A DNA stretch of 32,614 nucleotides from positions 1 to 32,614 of the forward strand of contig JAFZZW010000063.1 of the NCBI GenBank assembly GCA_017615615.1. The letters run 5' to 3'. Both the position numbers and the translations under genes were made by a program. Position 1 is the first letter of the stretch; each line of letters begins with the position of its first letter. Source of the DNA: Bacteroidales bacterium (GTDB lineage Bacteria > Bacteroidota > Bacteroidia > Bacteroidales > UBA932). The notes beneath the pieces were generated by a model. It was not told the origin of the DNA and did no database searches. It saw only the letters and a list, made by a program, of their open reading frames with translations. Below, piece after piece: positions 15,891 to 24,674 of this stretch.

Positions 15891-16256
15891 ATGATTCTTT
15901 TTTCTCTTCTTGCTGCCGCAATGATGTTCACGACACCGACGCCCACCCAAATCTCTCAACTTCCCACTGAAATCATTATCATAGAAGGTCCGTATGGTGA
16001 AGATGATCCTCGCCAGCAAGGTCCTGTCCCTATTATCGCCTCGGTAATGGGAGAGACGATAATGGTGTCTTTTATTTCCGACCTTGGAAATGTAAGTGTT
16101 GTCTTGTCTGAAGCTTCCGAGGGGACTATTTACCAAGCAATCGTGGACAGCTCGGATATCCTTGCCGCAATCCCTTTTAGTGGTAATGCCGGGAACTACA
16201 CTATCACATTCAACCTGTCATCCGGAGTCAGATACTCTGGTGTTTTAGTCATTTAA
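15891..16256 (+). CDS. Small secreted DUF3244-family protein
   Basis: 121 aa. Signal peptide MILFSLLAAAMMFT is followed by a beta-rich domain. The pattern PIIASVMGETIMVSFISDLG, then VSVVLSEASEGTIYQAIVDS and a closing NYTITFNLSSGVRYSGVLVI matches the DUF3244 immunoglobulin-like fold seen in Bacteroidales. No lipobox is seen, so it is probably free in the periplasm or exported. DUF3244 genes tend to lie near C10 peptidases and TPR-HTH regulators in Bacteroidales, and this locus follows that pattern. A role as peptidase inhibitor or accessory chaperone is only an inference. The gene faces away from the regulator and lies upstream of the peptidase, separated by 366 bp. Confidence 0.75.
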   Translation: MILFSLLAAAMMFTTPTPTQISQLPTEIIIIEGPYGEDDPRQQGPVPIIASVMGETIMVSFISDLGNVSVVLSEASEGTIYQAIVDSSDILAAIPFSGNAGNYTITFNLSSGVRYSGVLVI

Positions 16257-16394
16257 TCATTAAGGTATGCTCATTTATTAAGCTTCATAGGAAAGAGTGC
16301 TGCGTAGATCATCTCGAGTTTTTGGATGGCATACATGGTCACGTTGAGGCAAAGGATAACTGGTAAATTGTTTTCGAGAAAGAAAAAGTATGAC

Positions 16395-16402
16395 TATCTT
16401 TG
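16395..16402 (+). promoter_or_regulatory. -7 box upstream of the peptidase
   Basis: TATCTTTG, an exact TAnnTTTG match. The nearest TTG (16368-16370) is 24 bp upstream, longer than usual. It would give a leader of about 210 nt before ATG 16623, holding the 53-codon frame at 16420. Confidence 0.5.
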
Positions 16403-16419
16403 CACCATCCTAAGAGACA

Positions 16420-16581
16420 ATGTGTAGCGCTTTACCAAGAATCCCTCAATTAGAGTATGATTTAAACTCCACCGTCATTGCAAAGCGAATTAGCCGACAA
16501 GTACCGAAATTGTTAGCCTGCGCTCAATTACATGACGTTAACAATAGAAATGTGCTTATTAACAAAACCAGGGAACGATAA
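16420..16581 (+). CDS. 53-codon open frame upstream of the peptidase
   Basis: It starts MCSALPRIPQLEYDLNS and ends NVLINKTRER, stop TAA at 16579-16581. It begins 18 bp after the TATCTTTG box. The spacing of LPxIPxLE with a later N-x-VLIN resembles the N-terminal region of Fic proteins (Fic_N), but no Fic core follows. It is therefore either a remnant of a fic gene or a short leader peptide. Low certainty; not needed to explain the peptidase gene. Confidence 0.25.
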   Translation: MCSALPRIPQLEYDLNSTVIAKRISRQVPKLLACAQLHDVNNRNVLINKTRER

Positions 16582-16622
16582 TAATGGCATTCCGTGAATT
16601 CCGTAATGAAAAACTGTCTCTT

Positions 16623-18032
16623 ATGAAAATTGAACTGTTAATATTTCTGTCTTTATTTGTTTTCTTTCTTTCTTGCTCGAGAGATCAATTAGAGCCTCAA
16701 CGCCCCTATATCAACATTTACGCTAACTATACGGGCATAGAGAGTAAAGAAACTGTTGTATCCATCAAGGATATTTGCTACTTGCTTGAACAAGAAGCGT
16801 TATTGACTAAAAGCAGTGCCACTGACCAGTACATTATTCAGCCGTACATTGGAGAGCAATCAGATACGCTTATGTATATTGTAAATACAAGGGGAAGAAA
16901 TGGGTGGAAGATTTTTGCGTCTGATAAAAGAGTGCCGGCGATATTGGCAGAGGGTTATTCGGGATATTTCTCAGTTGAAGATGGTAATCCCGGTGTTGCT
17001 TATTGGCTTAAACGCTTGGCTGATGATATGAAACGGGTTCGCACAGCATCGGATAGTCAGCTTGCTTTTAGTGAGATGGAGATTCAGCTAAATAAGTCTT
17101 TTTGGGGCGAACGGCCGCCGCACTACAAAGATTCTCTAAATAACCCTCGTTTCGTTGCTTATGGCCATTGGGAAGAAACTATTACTTCAGAAACAGTAGT
17201 ATATGATAGTTTGTCTCACATAGTTGCTAAATGGGATCAGGGTTATCCTTATAACACATATTGCCCTCATTCCGTTATAAATCCTACTCAGAGGGTTAGC
17301 GCTGGATGTGTTGCGGTTGCTGGAGCTCAAGTTATTCACTATCTTCATGATAAAATAGGGCTCCCTTCAAGTATGTGTAGTGATGGGTATTGCATTGGAA
17401 ATATTGATTCTTTTGAGAGTGATTTTTACGACTGGACAACTACAGTATGGTCTGGTATGAGTTATAATTACAAATCCTTTGGAGAATCCATTCCGGAAGC
17501 TTTATTGTTAGGTTATGTCGGAAAGCAAGTTAACATGCATTACCATGAAAATTATTCATGGGCGTTTCCTAGCCGAATTCGCAACCTTTTGGATTCTTTA
17601 GGTATATCAAGTCTGGGTGGCCCTTATGATGAAGTTGCTGTACGAAGCAGTATCGCTGAGCAGATGCCAATAATAGTTACAGCTACCAATTCTGATTTTC
17701 CTTTAGGTGGGTGGCATATACATACGTTTGTCATTGATGGATATCTAAGGAGTCGGATTAAATACACGCATCATCATTATTACGTATTAGATATCACTCC
17801 ACCAAATCCAGTCCCTATTCCAGTGGACTACGATACTTACACATACTCAGAACCATATATATCTAAGATAAAAATCAATTGGGGGTGGAGTTCCCAATGG
17901 GGTAGTACTCCTGTTAATGATGGGTGGTACACTTTGACTGGTAGTTGGGTTGTTACTAATGGAACCACGTACGACTATTACAGCGATAGCGGTGGAATAA
18001 TATACGGCTTTGCCGAAGAAAATGGTGATTGA
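16623..18032 (+). CDS. C10-family (streptopain-type) cysteine peptidase, lipoprotein
   Basis: 469 aa secreted peptidase. MKIELLIFLSLFVFFLSC is a lipoprotein signal (Cys18), which is why ATG 16623 is chosen over 16584. A pro-domain of about 170 residues follows, with the inhibitory-fold pattern YIVNTRGRNGWKIFASDKRVPAIL. The catalytic domain has the Cys in AGCVAVAGAQVIHYL (Cys229), the His in HTFVIDGYL (His367) and the Trp/Gly patch KINWGWSSQWG before NDGWYTL. These are the C10 signature positions, so the enzyme should be active after pro-domain removal. C10 peptidases in Bacteroides (Bfp, Btp) are encoded near small inhibitors or pro-domain-like lipoproteins. Composition is about 40% GC by eye, well below neighbouring core genes, suggesting transfer. 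The lipoprotein gene follows directly. Confidence 0.88.
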   Translation: MKIELLIFLSLFVFFLSCSRDQLEPQRPYINIYANYTGIESKETVVSIKDICYLLEQEALLTKSSATDQYIIQPYIGEQSDTLMYIVNTRGRNGWKIFASDKRVPAILAEGYSGYFSVEDGNPGVAYWLKRLADDMKRVRTASDSQLAFSEMEIQLNKSFWGERPPHYKDSLNNPRFVAYGHWEETITSETVVYDSLSHIVAKWDQGYPYNTYCPHSVINPTQRVSAGCVAVAGAQVIHYLHDKIGLPSSMCSDGYCIGNIDSFESDFYDWTTTVWSGMSYNYKSFGESIPEALLLGYVGKQVNMHYHENYSWAFPSRIRNLLDSLGISSLGGPYDEVAVRSSIAEQMPIIVTATNSDFPLGGWHIHTFVIDGYLRSRIKYTHHHYYVLDITPPNPVPIPVDYDTYTYSEPYISKIKINWGWSSQWGSTPVNDGWYTLTGSWVVTNGTTYDYYSDSGGIIYGFAEENGD

Positions 18033-18033
18033 A

Positions 18034-18861
18034 ATGATTAAAAAAAGGTTATTCATACACGCCGTATTGGCCTTATTGACCATTACGGCAGTGTCTTGTC
18101 ATCCTGAGGATCTATGGGATGATGCCGGCGTAACTACGATGCATTTCTTGCCGGGGGAGTGTTTGGGGTCTTATGAATTGAAGTGTTTTTACCCGCAAGG
18201 GAAAAACTACCGGACAGAAGCAGACTGTTTTACGTTTGTATTCCAGATGAATGCGAATTCCACCAGCGTTGAAAAGAGCGTTTCGTCTTATTCTGATCCT
18301 CGCCATTTATGGACCGAAATGCCGGATTCGGATTTGTTCCAAAGATATGGGGCCAACAGCAATGCCGTAAACAGAAGATTTGAGAAGGTATATGCCGATA
18401 TGCGCAATTATTGGACAACGAAGTCTAATACAAGCGATGCCCTCTTTGATTTCATTACGGTCTTTTACTCTGGCGGTATGTCCCTCAAGGCCGACAAGGC
18501 CTTTGCCGGACAACCGGCCGGCACGGAACTGACCGGTTATCTGGAATGTCGACCTGATTGCAGCGGGGCGTCAACAGACGACCCGTTGTTAATCAAGCCA
18601 TTTACAAAGTCGGAATCCGGAAGTGTATATGGCCTGCCGATAGAATACAAAGGCGTTCTGGGGACGATAATCGCTTTCTGCATTCCCCTCAAAGAACACA
18701 CACTCACAAAGGATCCCGTTACGTTCCATCTGGAGATCCCGGTGAAGAAGGTTTTATATTTGTCCTGGCTGAATGACACAATCGATAATCCCAATGCACC
18801 CGTGCCATATGAGGACGCAATCCTGACTTGTGATTTCAAGTCGGATTATAATCTTAAATAG
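18034..18861 (+). CDS. Lipoprotein of unknown function next to the C10 peptidase
   Basis: 275 aa from ATG 18034, one base after the peptidase stop. MIKKRLFIHAVLALLTITAVSC is a lipoprotein signal (Cys22). I do not recognise the family. The mature part is polar and likely beta-rich. It includes YELKCFYPQGKNYRTEAD early and a C-terminal stretch VTFHLEIPVKKVLYLSWLND ending AILTCDFKSDYN. An alternative start at 18022 would overlap the peptidase gene but weakens the signal peptide. Tight coupling suggests it works with the peptidase: inhibitor, surface partner or substrate-binding protein are all possible. Composition is intermediate between the island and the core genes. It converges on uvrA with only 7 bp between stops. 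Confidence 0.65.
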   Translation: MIKKRLFIHAVLALLTITAVSCHPEDLWDDAGVTTMHFLPGECLGSYELKCFYPQGKNYRTEADCFTFVFQMNANSTSVEKSVSSYSDPRHLWTEMPDSDLFQRYGANSNAVNRRFEKVYADMRNYWTTKSNTSDALFDFITVFYSGGMSLKADKAFAGQPAGTELTGYLECRPDCSGASTDDPLLIKPFTKSESGSVYGLPIEYKGVLGTIIAFCIPLKEHTLTKDPVTFHLEIPVKKVLYLSWLNDTIDNPNAPVPYEDAILTCDFKSDYNLK

Positions 18862-18868
18862 AAGCCGT

Positions 18869-21649
18869 TCAAAGGGTAAGATACGGGCCCGTGACGGAGT
18901 TGCTGTCGCGGGCTATCTGTTCCGGGGTGCCTTCGGCGACGATCAGTCCGCCGCGGCGGCCGCCCTCGGGGCCCATGTCGATTATCCAGTCGACGGACTT
19001 TAGGATATCGGGGTTGTGCTCGATGATAATCACCGTGTTGCCCTGGTCCACAAGTCTCTGGAGGACGCCCAGTAGCGTTTTGATGTCTTCGAAATGCAGG
19101 CCAGTGGTGGGCTCGTCGAGCATGTACAGGGTGTTGCCGGTGGCTTTGCGGAAGAGCTCGGCGGCAAGCTTCATGCGCTGGCTTTCTCCGCCGGAAAGCG
19201 AGACGCTTGACTGCCCGAGGTGAATGTATCCGAGGCCTACGTCCAGCAAAGCCTTGAGCTTGGGCGCTATCCTTGGATGGGACTTGAAGAATTCGTACGC
19301 CTCTTCCACGGACATTTCCAGCACTTCGTTGATGTTTTTTCCCTTATAGCGTACCGCTAGGGTGTCTTCCTTGTACCGATGCCCTCCGCAGGCCTCGCAG
19401 ACCACGCTTACCGAGGGCAGGAAGTTCATCTCCACCAGCTTGAGACCTGCGCCCTTGCACTCCTCGCAGCGCCCTCCGGCTACGTTGAAGGAGAAGCGTC
19501 CGGACTTGAAGCCGCGGACTTTGGCGTCGGGGGTGTCCTCGAAGAGCTTGCGGATGTCGTCGAAGACTCCCGTGAAGGTGGCGGGATTGGACCTGGGGGT
19601 GCGCCCGATGGGACTCTGGTCTATTTCTATTACCTTGTCTATGAATTCGACGCCTTCGATGGCCCTGTAGGGGAGAGGCTTCTGTTTGAGGTGGTAGAAC
19701 TTGCCCTTGAGGATCGGCATCAGCGTTTCGTTCACCAGAGACGACTTGCCGCTGCCGGACACGCCTGCTACGCCGATGAAGCATCCGAGGGGGAAGCTGA
19801 CGTCGATGTTCTTGAGGTTGTTGCCGGACGCTCCGCGCACCGTCAGCATCCTGCCGCTGCCTTTCCTCCGCACCGACGGCACCTCTATCTTCCTCCGTCC
19901 CAGCAAATACTCGGCGGTAACGGATGACAGGTCCGGTTGAACGGATGCAGGGATTGTCTCCGGGGACAATTCCTGCGGAGTGGACGCCGGACCGTTGTAG
20001 CAGACGTAGCCTCCCTGGGCGCCGGCGCCGGGGCCGACGTCGACGAGCCAGTCGGCGCTGCGCATGGTCTCTTCGTCGTGCTCCACGACAATCACCGTAT
20101 TGCCCTCGTCGCGCAGCTTCTTGAGGGATGCGATGAGCTTGCGGTTGTCCCTCTGGTGCAGGCCGATGGACGGCTCGTCCAGAATATAGATGACGCCGAC
20201 CAGCTTGGAACCTATCTGGGTGGCGAGCCTGATTCGCTGGCTCTCGCCGCCGGAGAGCGAACCCGTGGGCCTGTCCAGCGACAGGTAATCGAGCCCGACG
20301 TCCACGAGGAACTGCAGGCGGTCCCTGAGCTCACGCAGGACGTCCCTGGCGACGGCCTTGCCGCGCCCGGACAGCTTGCCGTCCAGCGAACTTACCCACT
20401 CCAGCAGCTGCGAAATCTCCATTGAGGACACCTCGGTGATGGTTTTGCCGTCGATGCGGAAGCAGGACGTCTCTTCCCGCAGGCGCGTGCCGTGGCAGAC
20501 GGGGCAGACGATGCGGTCCTCCACGTCGCCTACCACGCCTTCCCACAGGGCCATCTGCGTACTGCTGCCGTCGCCGACCCGGTAGAGTTCCTCTGAGCCG
20601 TTGACAATCAGGTCGATATATTCCTGCGGAATGTCTTCGATGGGCTCGTACAGGGAGAAATTGTGCTTGCGGGCCATCGCTCGGACAATCTCGAACTTGT
20701 GATTCTCCCGATGCTTGCCCAAAGGGACAATGCCACCTTCCGCAATGGACAGCCTGGGATCGGGTATGAGAGCCTCGGGGCTGATGTCGGCTACCGTGCC
20801 GAGTCCTTTGCAGTGGGGACAGTAGCCCTCGGGTGAATTGAACGAGAACGTATGCGGCTGGGGCTCCTGGAGCGACACGCCGGTCTGCGGGTCCACCAGA
20901 TGCTTGGAAAAATGCCTCAGGGAACCGTCGTCAGCGGCAAGAACGGCCACGGAGCCTTTGCCTGCGCTCAGGGCGCTTGCCACAGACCTCCGGATGCGGG
21001 CCTCGTCGCCATCTCCGGGCTTGAGCTTGTCCACCACCAGCTCGATGAAATGGGGCTTGTAGCGGTCTACGGCGTCCATGGTGGACAGCTCGAAGATTTC
21101 CCCGTCAACCCGGATCTCCGAATACCCGCGCTTGCGACACTGCTCGAATAGCTCGCGGTAGTGTCCCTTGCGGCCCCGTACGAGGGGCGCGAGCAGGATG
21201 CAGCGGCGTCCGGCGAACTCCCTCATGATGAGGTCTACGATCTGGGCGTCCGTATAACGCACCATTTCCACTCCGCTGACGGGGGAGTAGGCGGTGGAGG
21301 CCTTGGCGTACAGGAGTCTCAGGAAGTCGTAAATCTCCGTAATGGTACCCACGGTGGAACGGGGATTGGCGCTGGTGGTCTTCTGCTCGATGGCGATTAT
21401 GGGACTGAGCCCGGTGATGCTCTCCACGTCGGGCTTCTCCAGCACCCCCATGAAATGGCGGGCGTATGGCGAAAGCGTGCCCAGATAGCGCCTCTGGCCC
21501 TCGGCATAAATGGTGTCGAAGGCCAGGGAGCTCTTGCCGCTGCCGCTCAGGCCGGTGATGACTACGAACTTGCCACGCGGGATCGTGAGGCTGATGTCCT
21601 TGAGGTTGTGCGCCCGGGCGCCGTGTATGACTATGCTGTCGTCTGCCAT
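18869..21649 (-). CDS. uvrA: Excinuclease ABC subunit UvrA
   Basis: 926 aa damage-recognition ATPase of nucleotide excision repair, working with UvrB and UvrC. Two ABC modules are present: Walker [15 protein letters not shown] (about 33-46) and [15 protein letters not shown] in the second half; signature [16 protein letters not shown] and [16 protein letters not shown]; Walker B-like [13 protein letters not shown] and [13 protein letters not shown]. Zinc-binding CPHCKGLG / CPVCHGTRL and CEECKGAG / CEACGGHRY are intact. The length is normal. It is the last gene of a four-gene minus-strand operon, starting 3 bp after recO. Confidence 0.98.
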   Translation of the reverse strand: MADDSIVIHGARAHNLKDISLTIPRGKFVVITGLSGSGKSSLAFDTIYAEGQRRYLGTLSPYARHFMGVLEKPDVESITGLSPIIAIEQKTTSANPRSTVGTITEIYDFLRLLYAKASTAYSPVSGVEMVRYTDAQIVDLIMREFAGRRCILLAPLVRGRKGHYRELFEQCRKRGYSEIRVDGEIFELSTMDAVDRYKPHFIELVVDKLKPGDGDEARIRRSVASALSAGKGSVAVLAADDGSLRHFSKHLVDPQTGVSLQEPQPHTFSFNSPEGYCPHCKGLGTVADISPEALIPDPRLSIAEGGIVPLGKHRENHKFEIVRAMARKHNFSLYEPIEDIPQEYIDLIVNGSEELYRVGDGSSTQMALWEGVVGDVEDRIVCPVCHGTRLREETSCFRIDGKTITEVSSMEISQLLEWVSSLDGKLSGRGKAVARDVLRELRDRLQFLVDVGLDYLSLDRPTGSLSGGESQRIRLATQIGSKLVGVIYILDEPSIGLHQRDNRKLIASLKKLRDEGNTVIVVEHDEETMRSADWLVDVGPGAGAQGGYVCYNGPASTPQELSPETIPASVQPDLSSVTAEYLLGRRKIEVPSVRRKGSGRMLTVRGASGNNLKNIDVSFPLGCFIGVAGVSGSGKSSLVNETLMPILKGKFYHLKQKPLPYRAIEGVEFIDKVIEIDQSPIGRTPRSNPATFTGVFDDIRKLFEDTPDAKVRGFKSGRFSFNVAGGRCEECKGAGLKLVEMNFLPSVSVVCEACGGHRYKEDTLAVRYKGKNINEVLEMSVEEAYEFFKSHPRIAPKLKALLDVGLGYIHLGQSSVSLSGGESQRMKLAAELFRKATGNTLYMLDEPTTGLHFEDIKTLLGVLQRLVDQGNTVIIIEHNPDILKSVDWIIDMGPEGGRRGGLIVAEGTPEQIARDSNSVTGPYLTL

Positions 21650-21652
21650 GAG

Positions 21653-22303
21653 TTATCTGTATAATTCCCGCAGTACCTGCAGCGAGCGGACGTTGAGGCG
21701 GGTGTCCGTATGATAGCCGATATAGTCCAGCAGCAGGGTCGCGACCGCATTCCTCTGCGCCCCGTTCATGGGGATGAGAAGAGACGAGGCAGCATCGGCC
21801 TCCAGCAGCCTGCCCAGTACGGACAGATTCTCTCCGGCGAAGGGCGCAAGATCCTCCAGCGAAGGGGAGAATCCGAGCGCTCCGGCGAATTCCAGCAGGA
21901 ACCGGAGGTGATAGTTGGAGAAATCGGCCTGCAGCGCGTCCAGCGTGAGGATGCTCCGGCGGCACCATTCGAACAGGCCGTCTTCCCGGGAACCGTCCCG
22001 CAGGGTCCGGAGCAGCACCTCGCTCATGAAGAGGGTCATGGTGTTCTTGCGCAGGTCGCTCCTGATGCCTCCGAGGGGTTCGGACGCGCAGGCGCTCCGG
22101 AGTCTCCAAAGGTCCGATTTGGGATTCTCCACCACTTCCGCATCAAGGAGCGAAAGGGGCTGATACAAGGCCATGCCGCCCTTTTTGCCTACGCTCGTGA
22201 TGAAGCTGCGCCGGCCCCATCCGGGACTCAGCGTGCTCACCACCAGCGAGCCTTCGCCCACCTTGACGGACGACAGCACTATGAGCGGGGTGGCATGTAC
22301 CAT
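21653..22303 (-). CDS. recO: DNA repair protein RecO
   Basis: 216 aa RecFOR-pathway mediator that helps load RecA on SSB-covered DNA. N-terminal OB-fold pattern [31 protein letters not shown], then [12 protein letters not shown], then a helical domain with [18 protein letters not shown] and [16 protein letters not shown]. The zinc-finger cysteines of some RecO proteins are absent, as is usual in Bacteroidetes. The start is 2 bp after the kinase stop, and uvrA follows after 3 bp, so it is co-transcribed with another repair gene. Confidence 0.88.
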   Translation of the reverse strand: MVHATPLIVLSSVKVGEGSLVVSTLSPGWGRRSFITSVGKKGGMALYQPLSLLDAEVVENPKSDLWRLRSACASEPLGGIRSDLRKNTMTLFMSEVLLRTLRDGSREDGLFEWCRRSILTLDALQADFSNYHLRFLLEFAGALGFSPSLEDLAPFAGENLSVLGRLLEADAASSLLIPMNGAQRNAVATLLLDYIGYHTDTRLNVRSLQVLRELYR

Positions 22304-22305
22304 GG

Positions 22306-23301
22306 TTAAAGCGTCTGGCCTCCGATGAATTCACGCATGATGGAGGTCGGAGGGACGGCGGCTATCTCCGAAGGCTTGAGCGCCTGGACTTTCGTGAGGA
22401 AAGACAGCAGCGACTGCGCCTTTTCGTAAGCGGGGGAGGATTCGCTGATGCCGTACAGAAGGGGCTCCGCGTAATATTTGAGCAGAGGAACGTCGTACAG
22501 GGTGGATGTGTTGAGGACAACCTCGGCATTCTCCTCGAAGGGGAAGATGTTGCGGGTTTCGCCGCGGCGTACCGAGGGCCAGCGGAGGATGTTTTCCTCG
22601 GGGCTGATGCCGCGGACGCGGTTGTCGCGCACTATGCGGCGAAGGAGGCGCTTGTCGGTGGTGCTGTTGTGCACCTTTTCGCCGCCGGGGAGGGCGGACA
22701 GGGACGAAATGTAGATGTGGAAGATCCTGTCCTGGTCCACTGCGTAGGTTAAAGCCGGGTTGAGGGCGTGGATGCCCTCCATGAACAGGATGTCGTTCTC
22801 CTTGAGCTGCATGCGGCGGCTTTCGTCGAATATGGTGGCTCCTGTCTTGAAATCGAACTTGGGAATGATGACCTCCTTGCCGGCCAGCAGGTCGTTGAGG
22901 TTGGTGTTGAGGAGCTCCAGGTTCATGGCGCCCAGCGCCTCGAAATCGTAATCGCCGTTTTCGTCAAGGGGCGTCTGCTCGCGGGGGAGGAAGTAATTGT
23001 CGAGCTCGATAACCTTGGGGGAGATGCCGAGCACGCGGCACTGCTGAGCGATGCGGAGGCTGCTGCTGGTCTTGCCGCTGGAACTGGGGCCGGACATCAT
23101 GACGATGTTGGAATGCCGCCTGCGCCAGAATATCTGGTCCGCGGCCTCGGCGTATTTGCGCTCCTGACGGGCCTCGCAAAGGTTTATCAGGCTCACGGCC
23201 TGTCCCGACATAACGACTTCGTTTACTTTTTCCAGCGTGTCTATCTCCACTGCGGAGCACCAGTCCTTGTACTCCTGCCGTGCGGCTTCAATCTTGGTCA
23301 T
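22306..23301 (-). CDS. Uridine kinase-like nucleoside kinase, short form
   Basis: 331 aa from ATG 23301, which overlaps the upstream hydrolase gene by 14 nt; the longer frame from 23334 would overlap more. P-loop GPSSSGKT at 71-78, then KVIELDNYFLPREQTPLDE (phosphoribulokinase/uridine kinase region), DFKTG, ILFMEGIHALNP and RRIVRDNRVRGISPEENILR. These mark the uridine-kinase family used in Bacteroidetes. The usual protein there is about 550 aa with an N-terminal TGS/tRNA-synthetase-like domain; here only about 60 residues precede the kinase. Nucleoside salvage is the expected role, with UTP or ATP as phosphate donor unproven. Second gene of the operon with recO and uvrA. Confidence 0.85.
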   Translation of the reverse strand: MTKIEAARQEYKDWCSAVEIDTLEKVNEVVMSGQAVSLINLCEARQERKYAEAADQIFWRRRHSNIVMMSGPSSSGKTSSSLRIAQQCRVLGISPKVIELDNYFLPREQTPLDENGDYDFEALGAMNLELLNTNLNDLLAGKEVIIPKFDFKTGATIFDESRRMQLKENDILFMEGIHALNPALTYAVDQDRIFHIYISSLSALPGGEKVHNSTTDKRLLRRIVRDNRVRGISPEENILRWPSVRRGETRNIFPFEENAEVVLNTSTLYDVPLLKYYAEPLLYGISESSPAYEKAQSLLSFLTKVQALKPSEIAAVPPTSIMREFIGGQTL

Positions 23302-23959
23302 AAATGGTCTCTTGTGGTTCGTTGAAAGGCTCAAGGAAGGGATTGGTCATCCTCTCGTGGCCTATTGTGGTAGGGGCGCCGTGCCCCGGATATACTGTGA
23401 TGTCGCCCGGAAGCGTCATCAGTTTCTCCATTACGTTCCTTATGAGGGAGTCGTAGTCGCCGAGATACAGGTCCGTGCGGCCGATGGCCCCGGCGAACAG
23501 GGTGTCGCCGGTGAACATGGTCCCGTCGGATTCCTCAAGGTAGCACACGCATCCGGGGGAGTGGCCCGGAGTGGCTATCACTTTGAACTCGAGGCCTCCG
23601 GCGCCGATCGTCTGTCCGTCGGATATGTCTGTGGTCCGGAAATCGAGGTCGGGCACCGGAATGCCGAATTTGGCCGCCTTCTGGAAGTAATTGAGGACCG
23701 GCCAGTCTGCGCCGGACATATATACCGGCATGCCGTACAGGCGCTGCAGCGCGGCGACTCCGTACACGTGGTCCATGTGACCGTGGGTGAGAAGCACCGC
23801 CTCCGGAACAAGGCCGTTCCCCTTCAGGTAGTCCAACAGGGAGTCGCGCTCGGAAGAATCGAGGAATCCGGGGTCCACTACAACGCACTTTCCGAGAACT
23901 CCGCTGACAATCAGCGTGTTCTCCGACAGGGGGTTGAAAATAAATCTCCGGATATCCAT
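23288..23959 (-). CDS. Metallo-beta-lactamase-fold hydrolase, glyoxalase II-like
   Basis: 223 aa. The metal motif THGHMDH lies at residues 58-64 (H59, H61, D63, H64), with GHSPGCVCYL, FTGDTLFAGAIGRTDL and VYPGHGAPTTIGHERMTNPF supplying the other metal ligands. The short single-domain form matches YcbL-like hydrolases of the glyoxalase II group, acting on S-acyl glutathione or similar thioesters in the cytoplasm; the true substrate is unknown. First gene of the minus-strand operon. TATTTTTG on the minus strand (23987-23980) may be its -7 box but lacks a well-placed -33. Confidence 0.9.
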   Translation of the reverse strand: MDIRRFIFNPLSENTLIVSGVLGKCVVVDPGFLDSSERDSLLDYLKGNGLVPEAVLLTHGHMDHVYGVAALQRLYGMPVYMSGADWPVLNYFQKAAKFGIPVPDLDFRTTDISDGQTIGAGGLEFKVIATPGHSPGCVCYLEESDGTMFTGDTLFAGAIGRTDLYLGDYDSLIRNVMEKLMTLPGDITVYPGHGAPTTIGHERMTNPFLEPFNEPQETIYDQD

Positions 23960-23975
23960 TTCTTGTGAAGATTAT

Positions 23976-24007
23976 TTGGCAAAAATACGAAATTCTGATT
24001 ATTTTTG
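23976..24007 (+). promoter_or_regulatory. Promoter of the first deoxynucleoside kinase
   Basis: TTG at 23976-23978, 21-bp spacer, TATTTTTG at 24000-24007, 19 bp before ATG 24027. Good consensus match. It excludes the longer reading frame that starts at 23916. Confidence 0.7.
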
Positions 24008-24026
24008 TAAGACAAGAGTTAAACAA

Positions 24027-24641
24027 ATGCATATAGGTATCGCAGGCAATATCGGTTGCGGCAAAACGACGCTCACGCGCATGCTCTCCGAACATTACGG
24101 CTGGACTCCCAAGTACGAAGCCGTGACGTACAACCCCTATCTGGAAGACTACTACAAAGACATTCCCCGCTGGTCGTACAACCTGGAGACTTATTTCCTA
24201 GCCCAGCGTTTCAGGGACGTGCTCGAGATCGCTTCTTCCAAGGACGTGATAATCCAGGACCGCACCCTGCTGGAGGGAGTCCACATCTTCGTGGCCAACA
24301 ATTACGAGCAGGGCAACCTTTCCGCCCGCGACTACGACACCTACATGCAGCTCTTCCGCCTCATGATGAGCATGGTCAATCCGCCGGACCTCCTTATCTA
24401 CCTCAAGTCCAGCGTACCCCATCTCGTCTCCCAGATCCAGAAACGCGGCCGCGATTACGAGCAGAGCATAAGCCTGGAGTACCTTTCCGGCCTCAACCGC
24501 CATTATGAGGAATGGATAGGCTCCTACGAAGGCCGCCTGCTGGTCATAGACGCAGACTCCCTCGATTTCGAGCACAGGCCGGAGGATTTCTCCCTCATAA
24601 CGGATAAAATCGACGCCGAACTCTTCGGACTTTTCGAATAA
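24027..24641 (+). CDS. Deoxynucleoside kinase, copy 1
   Basis: 204 aa of the dNK/dGK/dAK family, phosphorylating deoxynucleosides for dNTP salvage. P-loop GNIGCGKTT near residue 7, the IIQDRTLLEG segment (catalytic DR), and the lid-type arginines in QIQKRGRDYEQSISLEYL. The start is set by MHIGIAGNIG, where the core fold begins, and by the promoter. The next gene is a paralogue with the same layout, about half identical by eye. Substitutions in the central helices (LEGVHIFVANNYEQGN versus YEDARIFARNLHEMGL) suggest different nucleoside preference, as in the dAK/dGK pairs of Lactobacillus; this is inference. Confidence 0.92.
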   Translation: MHIGIAGNIGCGKTTLTRMLSEHYGWTPKYEAVTYNPYLEDYYKDIPRWSYNLETYFLAQRFRDVLEIASSKDVIIQDRTLLEGVHIFVANNYEQGNLSARDYDTYMQLFRLMMSMVNPPDLLIYLKSSVPHLVSQIQKRGRDYEQSISLEYLSGLNRHYEEWIGSYEGRLLVIDADSLDFEHRPEDFSLITDKIDAELFGLFE

Positions 24642-24645
24642 TTAC

Positions 24646-24653
24646 TATCTTTG
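24646..24653 (+). promoter_or_regulatory. -7 box before the second deoxynucleoside kinase
   Basis: TATCTTTG, 22 bp before ATG 24675, only 5 bp after the stop of copy 1. The -33 position holds TTC rather than TTG (24624-24626). It suggests copy 2 and the genes after it can be expressed independently of copy 1. Confidence 0.55.
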
Positions 24654-24674
24654 TAAGTTGTAACAAAACAAGAT

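Larger units (their letters stand above)
16257..16622. other. Long intergenic region before the C10 peptidase
   Basis: 366 bp, AT-rich. 16284-16380 read on the minus strand gives about 40 codons after a stop with no usable start at the front, ending LEMIYAALFPMKLNK; this may be a gene remnant, but I cannot name it. 16395-16402 is a promoter box and 16420-16581 a short open frame. No clear terminator follows the DUF3244 gene. Confidence 0.5.

Noticed and set aside
16284-16380. Minus-strand frame ending LEMIYAALFPMKLNK as a transposase remnant
   Set aside because: About 40 codons after a stop, no start at the front, no conserved catalytic motif; I cannot assign it to any insertion-sequence family.
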